A DNA stretch of 64,000 nucleotides from positions 945,001 to 1,009,000 of the forward strand of contig JAFEUB010000796.1 in NCBI GenBank assembly GCA_024529925.1, read 5' to 3'. This document shows, piece by piece, positions 46,501 through 56,100 of this stretch. Position numbers and translations under genes: made by a program. The DNA comes from Ophthalmolycus amberensis (Eukaryota > Chordata > Actinopteri > Perciformes > Zoarcidae). Position 1 is the stretch's first letter, and every line of letters starts with the position of its first letter. The notes beneath the pieces are model-generated. The model saw nothing but the letters and a program-made list of their open reading frames with translations, did no database searches and was not told the DNA's origin.

Positions 46501-48813
46501 AGCTTACCTTCCGGAAATAAACACCATTCCAATAATTGAAAATATAATATAAAGTTTCCTATTTTTACAGTTATGAAGAAAGATCCTCGATATCTACTGG
46601 ACCGTGTATGCAAGACCCTTCTGCACTATCAAGTCTTGGGTGTGTGTCGGCCTCTGAAAGGTAAGCAGTCACAACCTTGCCTTGTTTTTTCACTCACCAG
46701 TTACATGAACAGAACCCCCTCGAAGGGCATTGTATTGCTTTGCGTCGCCCTATGGCTTCTGCATGGGATCAGGCGTTCATGTTGGTGTCACACTAAACCG
46801 TTAATCTCCACATGCTGTAACAACTTCTGAATTGTCAGTAAATGACTTTCTACATGTGCCTGCAGAGGTAAACAGCGCCAACTAGATGAGGAGGAACATC
46901 AGAGTGAAACCACACATGTGGCAACAGAGGTGGACTGGCTCCAGGACAGGTTCATGTTGATCTTTTTTAGAATGTACATTTCAGTAGGTTTATATGTCTG
47001 TCAGTACTGTATCGACTTTCCCAAGGTACATTGTCACCCTCTGTCTGATCCAAGGCCCTCTCTGTAATTTGTCATTTTCAGCTTTGAAGAGATGGAGGTC
47101 ACAATTGACGACGTTGACTGCAACAGTGTGAAGAGCCGACTGTAATTTGATACTATATTAGACAGGATATACAGTATATCGTATCTAAAATGTTGCTTCT
47201 GTGGCTTATTTGATTCTAGTATCCTTGTTTTTATCTAATAGATCTGACTTGGATAGTGATCTTAAAAACATTGTAGAAACAACTGAGCTGAGCGCTGTAA
47301 AGGCTGAGGACAGCTGTGATGAAGACGTCTACGTACCAATAGTTCCTCAGAGGTACATAGACGCCTTTGATGAGGCCTCATTTTCCTTGAAGTGAATCAT
47401 ATGTCCTCAGAATATATTGAATAGAACAAACTTGCTTTTTTGGGTGTTTTATCTTCCTTTCGAAGACATCTACTTTTTTGTTTCAGTTGTTCCTTCCATC
47501 TTCGACAAATTTTTGCTCACATCTCATTTTAGAGGGGAAAAACCTTCCAGATACACCTATATAGTAGAGACACAGATTCATGTTGGGTTGAATCATAAAT
47601 AGCCTACTTAAGATTCTGAACAAGAATATTGTTTACTATTCAACCATAAAACCCCCTTTCAAACTTATTTATTTCGTTCAGCAGGGTTCTTTGGCCCAAT
47701 AGTGCAAAGAGTAAAAAAAACTGTCTTTGGATTTTTTACGTTATGCAAACCAGGTGTGTCAGTCTGTTGTCTTTTATTACAGGTCCACAGCCTCTGAGCT
47801 TTTACTGGAATGTGAAGAAGAGGAGCTGGAGCCATGGCAGAAACACACTTTACATGTTCACCTGAAAGAAGAGGTGGAGCCATGGCAGAAACACACTTTA
47901 CATGTTCACCTGAAAGAAGAGGAGGTGGAGCCATGGCAGAAACACACTTTACATGTTCACCTGAAAGAAGAGGAGGTGGAGCCATGGCAGAAACACACTT
48001 TACGTGTTCACCTGAAAGAAGAGGAGGTGGAGCCATGGCAGAAACACACTTTACGTGTTCACCTGAAAGAAGAGGAGGTGGAGCCATGGCAGAAACACAC
48101 TTTACATGTTCACCTGAAAGAAGAGGAGGTGGAGCCATGGCAGAAACACACTTTACGTGTTCACCTGAAAGAAGAGGATGATGCTGGAGAGTTGAGTATG
48201 TCACACCAAATTCTTGAAGAAACATGTTGGTGTTGAGGTTTTCAAACATTGCAGTTCTGTATTCTTTTTAAAAACGCAAATAACTTTAGAGTCGAGAAAT
48301 GTCATGTATGCATTTCAAAATGACCTGCTTCTGTTTGTTGAATATTGATAGTTTATCATCATATTTATGTGGTATTTAGAAATATAAAAGGTATTTCATT
48401 GATGGATTGAGCTAAACTTGTAGAATGCCTGTTTGCTGTAACAAACACTCTCACCAGAGATGTTAATTTGCTAAAGTTAACTTGCATCCTGTTTTGATTT
48501 GTTCTTCTTGTTTGTTCTCGTAGGTAATGACCAAACAGACTGTAAGCCAGATTCTTTAACTCTTCAGAGCTGGTCAGCTTGTCAGCACACAGTAACACCT
48601 GAAGTCTTTGGTGTTGTCCACACTTCTGAGGTGCATCAAATCAGCAACAACCCTGCGTCCTTATCCAGTGTCTGGAGTCCTAAAGTATATGCAGCATCAT
48701 CTAACCAGCTGCTTTCAGACCAGTCCAACCCACAGACTCTCTCGCTACCCTTTTCTCTGCCGTGCTTTACCGTAGTTAGCCTTGAATCAACTGGCACATC
48801 AAACAAACAATGA
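40264..48813 (+). CDS. chimeric gene: basic N-terminal module plus decayed znf280d 5' duplicate with EPWQK repeat
   Basis: Seven coding exons join in phase: 40264-40505, 46571-46660, 46866-46949, 47082-47141, 47242-47352, 47783-48195 and 48524-48813; 1,290 bases, 429 residues and TGA. Exons 1-5 end in phase 2 and exon 6 in phase 1. Residues 1-90 form a basic module (KKSKAARRSEEGLRARK, then TRINISYSFTRWRKL, DADVANYLLNL, YEERS), a type I recall at the N-terminus of various unrelated fish proteins. Residues 91-195 are acidic and disordered. Residues 196-333 come from a duplicate of the znf280d start exon with seven EPWQKHTL copies. Residues 334-429 resemble znf280d exons 2 and 4 fused. There is no zinc finger. 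A poly(A) signal follows at 49086. Function is unknown; a multivalent binder or competitor of ZNF280D partners is only a guess. It could also be a pseudogene, but all frames and splice sites are intact. Confidence 0.75.
42043..42063. repeat. (GT)n microsatellite
   Basis: A short GT dinucleotide tract in the first intron of the chimeric gene. Confidence 0.95.
42165..42425. repeat. probable dispersed repeat fragment
   Basis: The block GGCGGTCTCTGTGGACAAAAGCGG, GAAGCTCTCTGACTGCAGAG, CAGGATCTGGGTCCGGTGGAGGTCTGG, GACTCTGAGCGGGAGGAGTTTCTGT resembles a repeat I have met in several fish genomes. The class is uncertain. Confidence 0.45.
43820..43905 (+). promoter_or_regulatory. ZNF143/THAP11 (SBS) motif with nearby CCAAT boxes
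   Basis: ACTACACTTCCCAGAATGCATAGCG at 43823-43847 is a near-perfect long SBS motif (ACTACANNTCCCAGNATGC plus GCG), the site bound by ZNF143 and THAP11 at many vertebrate promoters. ACCAATTG (about 43878) and TATTGGTCGC (about 43898) supply CCAAT boxes in both orientations. This could be an internal promoter for the chimeric gene, driving exons 2-7 without exon 1. Confidence 0.5.
44711..44880. repeat. alternating direct and inverted repeats of a 26-bp unit
   Basis: The unit ATTAGAATGTAAAGAAGTTAC plus ATTGT occurs repeatedly in both orientations: AATGTAAAGAAGTTACATT and its exact reverse complement AATGTAACTTCTTTACATT alternate. The array can fold into long hairpins or cruciforms. It lies inside hAT copy 2. 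Confidence 0.9.
45150..45365. repeat. probable dispersed repeat inside hAT copy 2
   Basis: GTTAGGTTTAGGAAAAGATCGTGGTTTGCGTTAAAATATCTACGG resembles a short repeat I recognise from many perciform genomes. It occupies sequence absent from hAT copy 1 and may be a nested insertion. Confidence 0.45.
46571..46660 (+). CDS. chimeric gene exon 2
   Basis: The exon follows a TTTTTACAG acceptor and joins the split codon to give FYEERSSISTGPCMQDPSAL and further Ser-rich residues. It ends in phase 2 before GTAAGC. Reading it as an ATG-initiated frame (MKKDPRY...) would be wrong, because that frame does not join the neighbouring exons. Confidence 0.72.
46866..46949 (+). CDS. chimeric gene exon 3
   Basis: The exon follows TGCCTGCAG and encodes GKQRQLDEEEHQSETTHVAT and then EVDWLQD, ending in phase 2 at AG|GTTCAT. 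The peptide is acidic and low in hydrophobic residues. Confidence 0.68.
47082..47141 (+). CDS. chimeric gene exon 4
   Basis: A 60-base exon after TCATTTTCAG encodes FEEMEVTIDDVDCNSVKSR and ends in phase 2 at CT|GTAATT. It is the weakest donor of the model, but the frame matches both neighbours. Confidence 0.65.
47242..47352 (+). CDS. chimeric gene exon 5
   Basis: The exon encodes SDLDSDLKNIVETTELSAVK, then AEDSCDEDVYVPIVPQ, and ends in phase 2 at AG|GTACAT. This end is also in phase with the znf280d start exon at 53041, so two different downstream partners are possible. Confidence 0.7.
47783..48195 (+). CDS. chimeric gene exon 6: duplicated znf280d start exon with expanded EPWQK repeat
   Basis: The exon starts STASELLLECEEEELEPWQK, homologous to STMSELFMECVEEELEPWQK at 53042-53101 in znf280d, with the same acceptor context and phase. 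The ancestral ATG has become GCC. The segment then repeats as EPWQKHTL(H/R)VHLKEEEV, seven copies in all, and ends EEDDAGELS in phase 1, without the DEPIFVG motif of znf280d. The H/R differences are all CAT/CGT, which fits CpG decay after a recent expansion. Confidence 0.82.
47820..48178 (+). repeat. coding minisatellite, 51-bp unit, seven copies (one of 48 bp)
   Basis: Near-identical units of 51 bases (17 codons) run head to tail inside exon 6; the second copy is 48 bases. Because the unit is a multiple of three, all forward frames and one reverse frame stay open across it, which creates spurious repeat ORFs. Copy-number variation between individuals is likely. Confidence 0.97.
48524..48813 (+). 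CDS. chimeric gene terminal exon
   Basis: It begins SNDQTDCKPDS, matching SNNQRDGKPNP of znf280d exon 2. It then jumps to a sequence like znf280d exon 4: VVHTSEVHQISNNPASLSSV and SPKVYAASSNQL against AVHRPQVQQISNNIVTLSNV and TPAVYSAQSHQI. The intervening exon 3 is missing. It stops at TGA 48811-48813, near where znf280d exon 4 ends, before the fingers. Confidence 0.78.
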
Positions 48814-49085
48814 ATAATTAACTTTAGTGTACCAACAGTCATGATGGGTAAGTCCACAAGGGGTGATAAACATAATGTGTTGAAATTGAATAACGTGCAG
48901 ATTATTTGCACAGCCAAGTGACTATTGGCTCTTTCTGTCTGGCGACAGTGAGGCCTGCACACGGCACCTGTTGCCTCATTTTACAAGTCTATTTAAAAAA
49001 AAAAATCCTTTTAGTTAAACCTGTGGTATGTCTGTTACATTCCACATCAAAGATTTTATTGTACATTATTATTGTGTTCAGTCAA

Positions 49086-49091
49086 AATAAA
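49086..49091 (+). other. poly(A) signal of the chimeric gene
   Basis: AATAAA lies 273 bases after the TGA, in AT-rich sequence. It is the first canonical signal downstream. Confidence 0.6.
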
Positions 49092-50550
49092 TTATTAAAT
49101 CAAAACCCATGTTCTGGTGCTTCATTGCTTCGTTATTCAAATGCATGGTATGGGTTTATAGTTTCTCTATAATACATTAGGATGTTGTGATATCAATCAT
49201 TTTAAGTAGCTGTGAAGCAGTATAGAAGTGTTTCGTTTAACCATAGCTTTTTAATAAAGGTTGGTCTAAATCGGTGGTTCCCAAACTCATGCCTCCATCT
49301 GGAAGCCCTTTCCACCATCAAGTAACCTGTTTGCATATTTTTATTTTATCAAGCATAACATTTCTGGTGCAAACTAGAAAGAGCATTTAGGAAAAAAATA
49401 ATGTTTTGCTTTCTCAGTCAATTTTGGTAACTTTAATTTAGACATGATACTATCAACCACAGTACTACAGTACATGTGAACTACAATTGTGCAGTCTCCT
49501 GTTTAATTCAGAACATGCTGGACAATGGCAGCTAAGACTGTTCAGGAACAAGTGCTACTGTTTCGATTTGTGTGTCCTTTCTCTTGTGCTTGCACATTAC
49601 TGATGGCACAGTGACTAATAGCCAAATGGTGAAAAAATATTTGTTAAGTTTGCATACATGAGCAGAGTGTACAGATGCTATATTTAAATGTGACAAATCT
49701 ATTAAATTATTTTCTGTACCATTATCTCCGCAGGGGAGCTTCTGTAGTCAACAGCAGCCACAGAATATTTTCTAGACCCCTCACCCATAACTACTGATCT
49801 TCTCCACCATAAACATGCTTGACGAGTCTAGTGAGACTAGTCTTGTGAGACCCAGTGCTTACTGCCACTAACAATCCGGTATGAACAATATGACTTCAGG
49901 GGGGAAATCACATGACGGACCATGGTATTTTTGACTTTGGAAAGGGAACTATAATCATAAGGCTTAACTTAGGGTTTTACTTTTGTCAGGAAGCGCTCAA
50001 CCTTGTTGTCCTTGAGGTGATGGATCCCTTTACACTGCACAGATAAAAAGGCCTGATGATAAACCCTGAAAAGAAAGAACAGTGTTTTAAATCTCACTGA
50101 CTCCTAATACTAATATTTGCATAAAATTAAAAATTAAAAAGGCATATATTGTCTAAGTTATTTCATTAATGACTGAATGTGTTTATTTACTTTTTAGAAT
50201 TTATATTCGTAGTGTGTAAGTTATTATGTTGAGTACGTTAAGAGCTATCTAGGAAGCAGTGTTCCTGTGTATGTTGCTGGTGCTTTTATTGTGGAGGATG
50301 AGACAGGAAAAGAAAAAGTGGAAAGAGTTTCTGGTGAAGTGTGTGAGAAGTGAATAAAGTTGCTGCCATCTTGGCGCAGAATACGGAGCCCCTTGTTTAT
50401 TATTTTATTATTATTCTAAAGTATAGGCGCAACATTAACGCTCGGCTACAGTAGTATTGAAATACTTTTTCGGAAATAATCAAACTAAATCAAATGATAG
50501 AATATAACATTCTGTATGTTTTCAACCATAACCAAAACAAATTTGAATTG
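49092..50550. other. intergenic space between the chimeric gene and znf280d
   Basis: This AT-rich interval holds a MITE-like terminus GGTGGTTCCCAAACT near 49273 and a possible solo LTR at about 50213-50432. No gene is evident. Confidence 0.55.
50213..50432 (+). mobile_element. possible solo LTR
   Basis: The segment runs from TGTAAGTTATTATG to GGCGCAACA. Near its end it has AATAAAGTTGCTGCCATCTTGG, which combines a poly(A) signal with a YY1-type site, followed by a T-rich run, as in the R-U5 region of fish LTR elements. I found no clear target duplication or internal region, so this is tentative. Confidence 0.3.
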
Positions 50551-50569
50551 CGTTATTGGAATAAATTAA

Positions 50570-51010
50570 TCTAAAGAAAACATGCGGGTGAGGCCAGGAA
50601 GTACTACAAAGGAAGTGATGGAACAGAGTGCTCTGATTGGTCCAGACAGTCCATGCACTTCCGCTGCTTTTTGGGCTCGCGATCTAATATACATGTCTAT
50701 ACTAGCGATACAATTTTCTCCCTCCTGTGCGAGGTAGACCCGCACTATCTCAACAATATCCTCCTCAGACCGACGTGCGCTGCAGTCCGTGTCTCGACAT
50801 GACCTTTTCTTAAGACCCAGCGGCTGTCTGTGAGAGAGAGGTAGGCTGAAACACACCATGTACACCAAACTCTGAGTGCAGTCTTTGTCCCAACATCCAC
50901 CTCTCAGTGTGAGCATGCTAACGAGCTAATGTTATGGTGCGGGGATCGATAACCAATAACTCCGGCAACGTGCCGATAGGACTAAATAGAGGTAGAACTG
51001 CATTGACATC
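50570..51010 (+). promoter_or_regulatory. candidate znf280d promoter and noncoding first exon
   Basis: CpG density rises here (GCTCGCGATC, GACCCGCAC, CCGACGTGCGCTGC, GTGCGGGGATCGATAACC). A good plus-strand donor AGAGAG|GTAGGC occurs at about 50840, suitable for a 5'UTR exon spliced to 53041. A 116-codon minus frame here has no family likeness. YY1-type CCAAGATGGC sites flank the region at 50365-50374 and 51408-51417 (reverse orientation). Confidence 0.42.
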
Positions 51011-51709
51011 GTTAAAATCCTCATGTCCACCATGTTGGGTGTTGCAGCATTTGAAGAGCAGGAGCATTAGGAATCATAACTGTTAGCTTGTTAGCATTAG
51101 CTACCTGACCGTTGAAAAGGACCGAGAGGCTAACAACACTGGTGAATGTGAGCTAGCTACGCTAACATAACATTTGCTCATAAAATGTTAAGTTAGTCCC
51201 TTAAGGTTTGAGGGATGCTAATAGCTATGTTTTCATTTATGTTTTAATAACGTTTAATTTGATTGTAAACAGTGTTCACTCAAAATTACAACAGAATTTA
51301 CATCCTCAGATGTCACCTGTCACAGTTAGTAAATGATTATAACCTATGCCATTCTATAGTGTTTTGTGTCTTTATTTGGGCACATTTCTATAGCAATAAA
51401 TACTGTCGCCATCTTGGAAGGCAGTTGAAAAGTTAATAACAACGGGCCCCAATTGTCCCTGATTTAATCAGAATACAGATGCTTTCTGTGTCACTTTTAT
51501 TTCTATTCTAAAACATTTGTATATATTGGAGTGGTTTTACGTGTTCTGGCTGACTGTTTCAGAAAGCCCACTTGCTTTTAAAGCAGTTATAAATACTTGA
51601 GTATTAACATTGGTTAAAATGTCCATGTAAAGTGAAGGGTGAAGCCTACAGCTCTGAGTCCACTGTGTATTATCCCGCGTCTCTGCAGCCCCACTGACCT
51701 TTACAGAGT

Positions 51710-52070
51710 ATTTTATCTTCTTTCAGCGCATTGTTTTGGTTTCACGGCCCAAAATATTACTGCTCTCAACAGCTGTTTCAGTCACAGCAGGCAGCTGTTT
51801 TCAAGGAAAAGCCTGAGTGTACAGTACTTGCCCACCACCAAATGACAGACGGACAGAGTTAGTAACTAGCTGGTGGACATAGTGGAGTATTAAGCACCTA
51901 AAGAAACAGATATTCGCCTCATGAAAGTTGGTGGGAAAAATAAAAGGAAAGTGAATATTCAGTATTGGACTTACAAGTGCCAGGTGCACAGAAACGCCAC
52001 ACCAATTGAATGGAAATGTTGCTCCATGTCTGTTTTAAGGTGTAAATAATATGTAATTGTTTGCCAAAGA
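51710..52070 (+). repeat. dispersed repeat, copy A
   Basis: This block contains CAGGCAGCTGTTTTCA, GTACAGTACTTGCCCACCACCAAA, AAGAAACAGATATTCGCCTCATGAAAGTTGGTGGGAAAA, GTGAATATTC..TTGGACTTAC and GTTGCTCCATGTCTGTTTTAAGGTGTAAATA. It aligns in order with copy B at 52315-52600, and both resemble a family I recognise from fish. Confidence 0.65.
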
Positions 52071-52314
52071 GTTGGCCATAACATCTGTATAAGAGGATCG
52101 TGACAATGTTGTGTTTGTAGCTTGTTGCGTTGGCAAAAAAAATAAATGATTATGTCCACTATCATTTATTTTATTGACAATGGAAGTGGGTACATGTAAT
52201 GTGAACGTTGTTGTCATAGTGATGAACCCACAGCGAATTATCATCCATCTGTGCACTCGAGTTATTTTGTGTTTCAGCTCAGTGTCTTAATTGTGCCTTT
52301 CACACATTCTACTC

Positions 52315-52600
52315 TCATCAACCTCGCTTCCAGAGCAGCAATAGGCAGCTGTTTTCAGCAAGAAAGTGCTGACAAACTCATTGTACACTACCTGCTCAGC
52401 ACCAAACAGTGGAGAATTGAATTTAGTAAGCTAAAGACAACGATGCCCTTCTCTTGAGTTATTGAGTAATCAAAATGGTTCTTGAAGGAGACTTACTTTT
52501 GTCAGGTGGCCAGAAACAAGACCACACATGAATGCTGATATTGCTCTGTGTCTGGTGGAAGTGTGAATAGGCTAACACATAATCAGAACAACTTGAATAA
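52315..52600 (+). repeat. dispersed repeat, copy B
   Basis: The block has CATCAACCTCGCTTCCAGAGCAGCAATAGGCAGCTGTTTTCAGC, TTGTACACTACCTGCTCAGCACCAAACAG, GGAGACTTACTTTTGTCAGGTGGCCAGAAACAAGACCACACATGAATGCTGATATTGC and GTGTGAATAGGCTAACA. It is diverged from copy A but keeps the same motif order and orientation. A smaller relic of the same family (GCCCAGCACCAAACTAG) lies near 29650. Confidence 0.65.
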
Positions 52601-53040
52601 TATCTTACTTGTAAAGCGAACAAGTGTGAACGTTTCTTTTTAAGAATATGTCTTTGCTCCAGCATTTACACTCAGTGCTCTTCCGGGTGTGACTTGTCAA
52701 AATGTCAAACTTAGTTTCCTTGCCATGTGTTGTGCTTCAGCCTAAACTGTTAAAAACTGAACATGTTGAGAAAGATGGTGTGTTCTTACAATTTAAAAAT
52801 GTCCTGTTCATAAATGTTCAAATTAATTATAAAATCTTAGTGTTATTACTATTTTATTCAAGAGTTTATTAAATCGTTAACCCTGTTTTTTTGTCGCTGA
52901 ATTCATTTTGTGATATAGATAAGTTGCTTGTAAAATATATTTGATCATTGCTTTGCAGTATTAGTATCTAAAAAGTGTTTTAAAATGTACTACAGGAAGT
53001 GGTGTTCGGGTTGGCTAAATATTGTGTTTTTCTGCTGCAG

Positions 53041-53165
53041 GTCCACGATGTCTGAACTTTTTATGGAGTGTGTTGAGGAGGAGCTGGAGCCGTGGCAGAA
53101 ACAAGTTCCTGACGTTCAATTGATAGATGATGACGACGACGAACCCATCTTCGTTGGAGTGCTCT
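53041..53165 (+). CDS. znf280d: znf280d start exon
   Basis: The acceptor TGCTGCAG precedes GTCCACGATG; the ATG at 53048-53050 opens the ORF. It encodes 39 residues with EEELEPWQK and an acidic-hydrophobic DDDDDEPIFVGVL stretch that looks like a SUMO-interaction motif. It ends in phase 1. Read from the acceptor in phase 2, it also accepts exon 5 of the chimeric gene in frame. Confidence 0.95.
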
Positions 53166-56100
53166 GTATGCCATAGCACATTTTCAATATGTTAATGTGT
53201 TTAAACACCTCATTTTGTTGATGTTTAAGCTCTACAAACACAAATAACTGTATAATCATATGACATATGTCCAGTTCAGAATCACCATCTGCCTTTTAGT
53301 AATACACTATTTAATATAAGCTCAGTATTGATAGTTGTGTGCTTGTGTTCCAGCCTGTTGCACATAATGTTTGCTGAGAGTTTGTTTAAGTTTATTTACA
53401 TATAAAGACAAAATATCCCGTTGAAGTGCTTATTTTGGCAACTTTTGTATGTTGTTGCAGCTAATAACCAGAGGGACGGTAAGCCTAACCCTCCTCCACC
53501 TCCTCAGAGGAACAGTGCAGCGAAACCAGAAATACAGCATCCTGCTCCTAAGCCTGCCATTGGCTCCTCACAAATGCTGCCGTTGAGTCTGGCTGGAAAG
53601 GCAATGAACAATACAGCTAATCTGACAACAGTGACCCCACAGCCTGTTATCGTCAATAACCAGGTATTTGTGGTATTCAAATATTTTTCTGCAAATACTG
53701 TATAATATAAACAAACAGCTGTTAAGTTAATTATCGTCTGTCTTTCTTTCTTTTTTTAAATAGGGCTTTATTGTCACTTCTCCACAATTGGCAAACAGCA
53801 GTGAGTTCATTGCCTCTCTTGGGAGCCACTACCCTCCCGGGACTTCATTTACAATCGTACCAGGTAAATCTGAGTATGATATAATATGAGGAGGAAACCT
53901 TCTTTCCCCTGATTTTGTTATGTAACAGAAAAGCTTCATCGAAGACATTTTAATCTGGTAATGTTAAGTTTGTGTGTTCTGTCTTCCAGCTGCTCAGCAG
54001 CATCTTTTTCAGCAGGTCACGTCAGGCTTAGTAATGCCTGGTGCTGTCCACAGGCCTCAGGTGCAACAAATCAGCAACAATATTGTGACGTTGTCTAACG
54101 TGCTGACTCCTGCCGTCTATTCAGCTCAATCTCACCAGATACAACTCAACCGCTCCCTCTCACAATCTTTTCAGACCTTTTCTATGCCTGTAAAGGCCAC
54201 GAACAATAACCGAGGTAATTGTATTTTCTAATGTAACGTTTAACATTAGTTCACCATACTTGCAGCAATAACCAAAATGTTTATGTATTTTGGTGGATTT
54301 CCTACAGATCAAAGCTCAGTCAAACGAGTATTGGCACCGCAGCAAACAGACAGCGCGGCAAAAAGAGCCAAGGTTGATTTAGGTAAGTTTCTGTTACTGC
54401 AGTAATTTAAAGGGCAAATTCGCCACCTTTTATGTCGATGTCCAATCAGTGCTGATGGTATATGTAGTCAAATCAAGAAATAAATTCCCCAGTGCGTGCT
54501 ATATTGACCGAGAATGCAGATGTTTTTCCTGCTGCAGAGCCGTGTTGTGTTCTACATGTCCCAGGATGCATTGCAAGTTCTCTACATTTGATAAATATAC
54601 AAAGTAGACTCCTAAAATGACAATGAAGGAAATATTCTTACACCTAAACAGAAACAAACCCGTACATCTTCTGTATTCAAGTTTATCTTGTACACCGAAC
54701 TAAGACGAGCTTAATTACCAGCAGCCCCAAAATCGCCCTGCTGGTCTAACACACACGCGGCTCGCGCTCTCGCTAACTAACACTGCTCGCTGCTGACATT
54801 CAAAGCTGAAGTAGCACTCTGTAGTTCTTCCGTATACCAAGTCCTTCACTGGTATACGGAAGAACAACAGATCTATCAGATGCAACACAGAGAAAATCGA
54901 GAGAGCTGCAAGCGTTTTACACACCATATACCTAACTCGGAGAGGTAAAGATAAGGTTGAAAATCTGCAAATTCTCCCTTTAATGATCCAGTTTTGTTGT
55001 CTAATTTATGTCAGCACTGTCAATTGTAACATCTAACTTGTTTTTCTGTAGGGACGCAAAAAGCAATGCTTCCAGTGGAAAACGGCATCTTCAAGAAAAA
55101 GTGCCAAAGGTGTCAAGAAGAATTCCTCACACAAGAGGCCCTGAAATTTCATATGGTGGTGAGTGAACATATTGTAGTATTGTGTTCACTGAGTGGAAAT
55201 TAAGATGAAAATGCTGTGATAAGTATCCACCTAAAAAAAGCTGTTACTGACACACAGTTTGATCACAGGGGTGGCAGATTGAAAAGTAGATGTTAGTAAT
55301 CAAACGTTTAGTTCCATAATATTATCAGCAGAGATCCACCGATACATGATACCATACCTGGGCTTTGTCTATCCGCCGATACAGAGTACCGATCTGGCAC
55401 CACTTTTTAATTAATACGCTGTATGCCTCACTGTGTGGAAGTGACGATGATCATTCTTTTATAATATGATTATATACATGTGTTATTTTTTTATTAAAAT
55501 AATAAATTGTACACCAGAAACCTGGTAAAAAATCTTCAAAATAACAGGAATTAAACAGGAGTTATGTAATGTATATAGTTTATAAACATAAACATAGATT
55601 GGCCCCATTTTCACTGATATCTGATCCAGCTATTTTAGTCAATGCTCAGTATAAAGTGCATCCTGATTGTCAGAGTCATCAGAAGTCTTTTTCCTAATGG
55701 TATATTTTCTAACTGGTCTTATCTGTATCTTATCTTAACAATCTCCCTCAAAGTGATTTTGTCATTTAAGCATTCTGACATCAGTTCTTTTTAAATACAA
55801 ATGCTCTTGATGTGTTTGCATCAACATGAAGTTTGCCTATTTATCTAAAATGTCTCTTTATTTCAGAGCTGCATTGTGGAAAGCGCAGCTCAATCAGCGC
55901 TGAATATTGGTGGAAACAAGCGCATCATGCTGGTCTCAGAGTTCTACTACGGACGCTTTGAGGGAGATGGGAACAAAAAGGACACGCAGAAGCCCAACGC
56001 CACTTTCAAGTGCCAGAGCTGTTTAAAAGTTCTCAAGAACAACATCAGGTATGGTCATATGTTTTCTTGCCCCCATTAAAATTGGGATAAAATCCATTTC

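Noticed and set aside
46573..46830. Exon 2 of the chimeric gene read as an 85-codon ORF starting MKKDPRY
   Set aside because: That frame runs past a good donor at 46661 and does not match the phase of exon 1 or 3. The spliced frame gives FYEERSSISTG.
47820..48178. CRISPR-like array
   Set aside because: Units are contiguous with no unique spacers, lie in a vertebrate exon and encode protein.
47665..48249. A 194-codon minus-strand frame with repeated LLSGEHVKCVSAMAPPP units, and a plus-strand frame with repeated MAETHFTCSPERRGGGA units
   Set aside because: Both are alternative frames of the 51-bp coding repeat, open only because the unit is a multiple of three. The third frame joins neighbouring exons in phase and matches znf280d.
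50566..50916. 116-codon minus frame upstream of znf280d
   Set aside because: It occupies a CpG-rich promoter-like region and resembles no protein. It could be a divergent transcript, but nothing supports that.
55876..56079. A start codon inside znf280d exon 7
   Set aside because: The apparent start is a GTG (valine) codon within an internal exon that begins at an AG acceptor at 55866.
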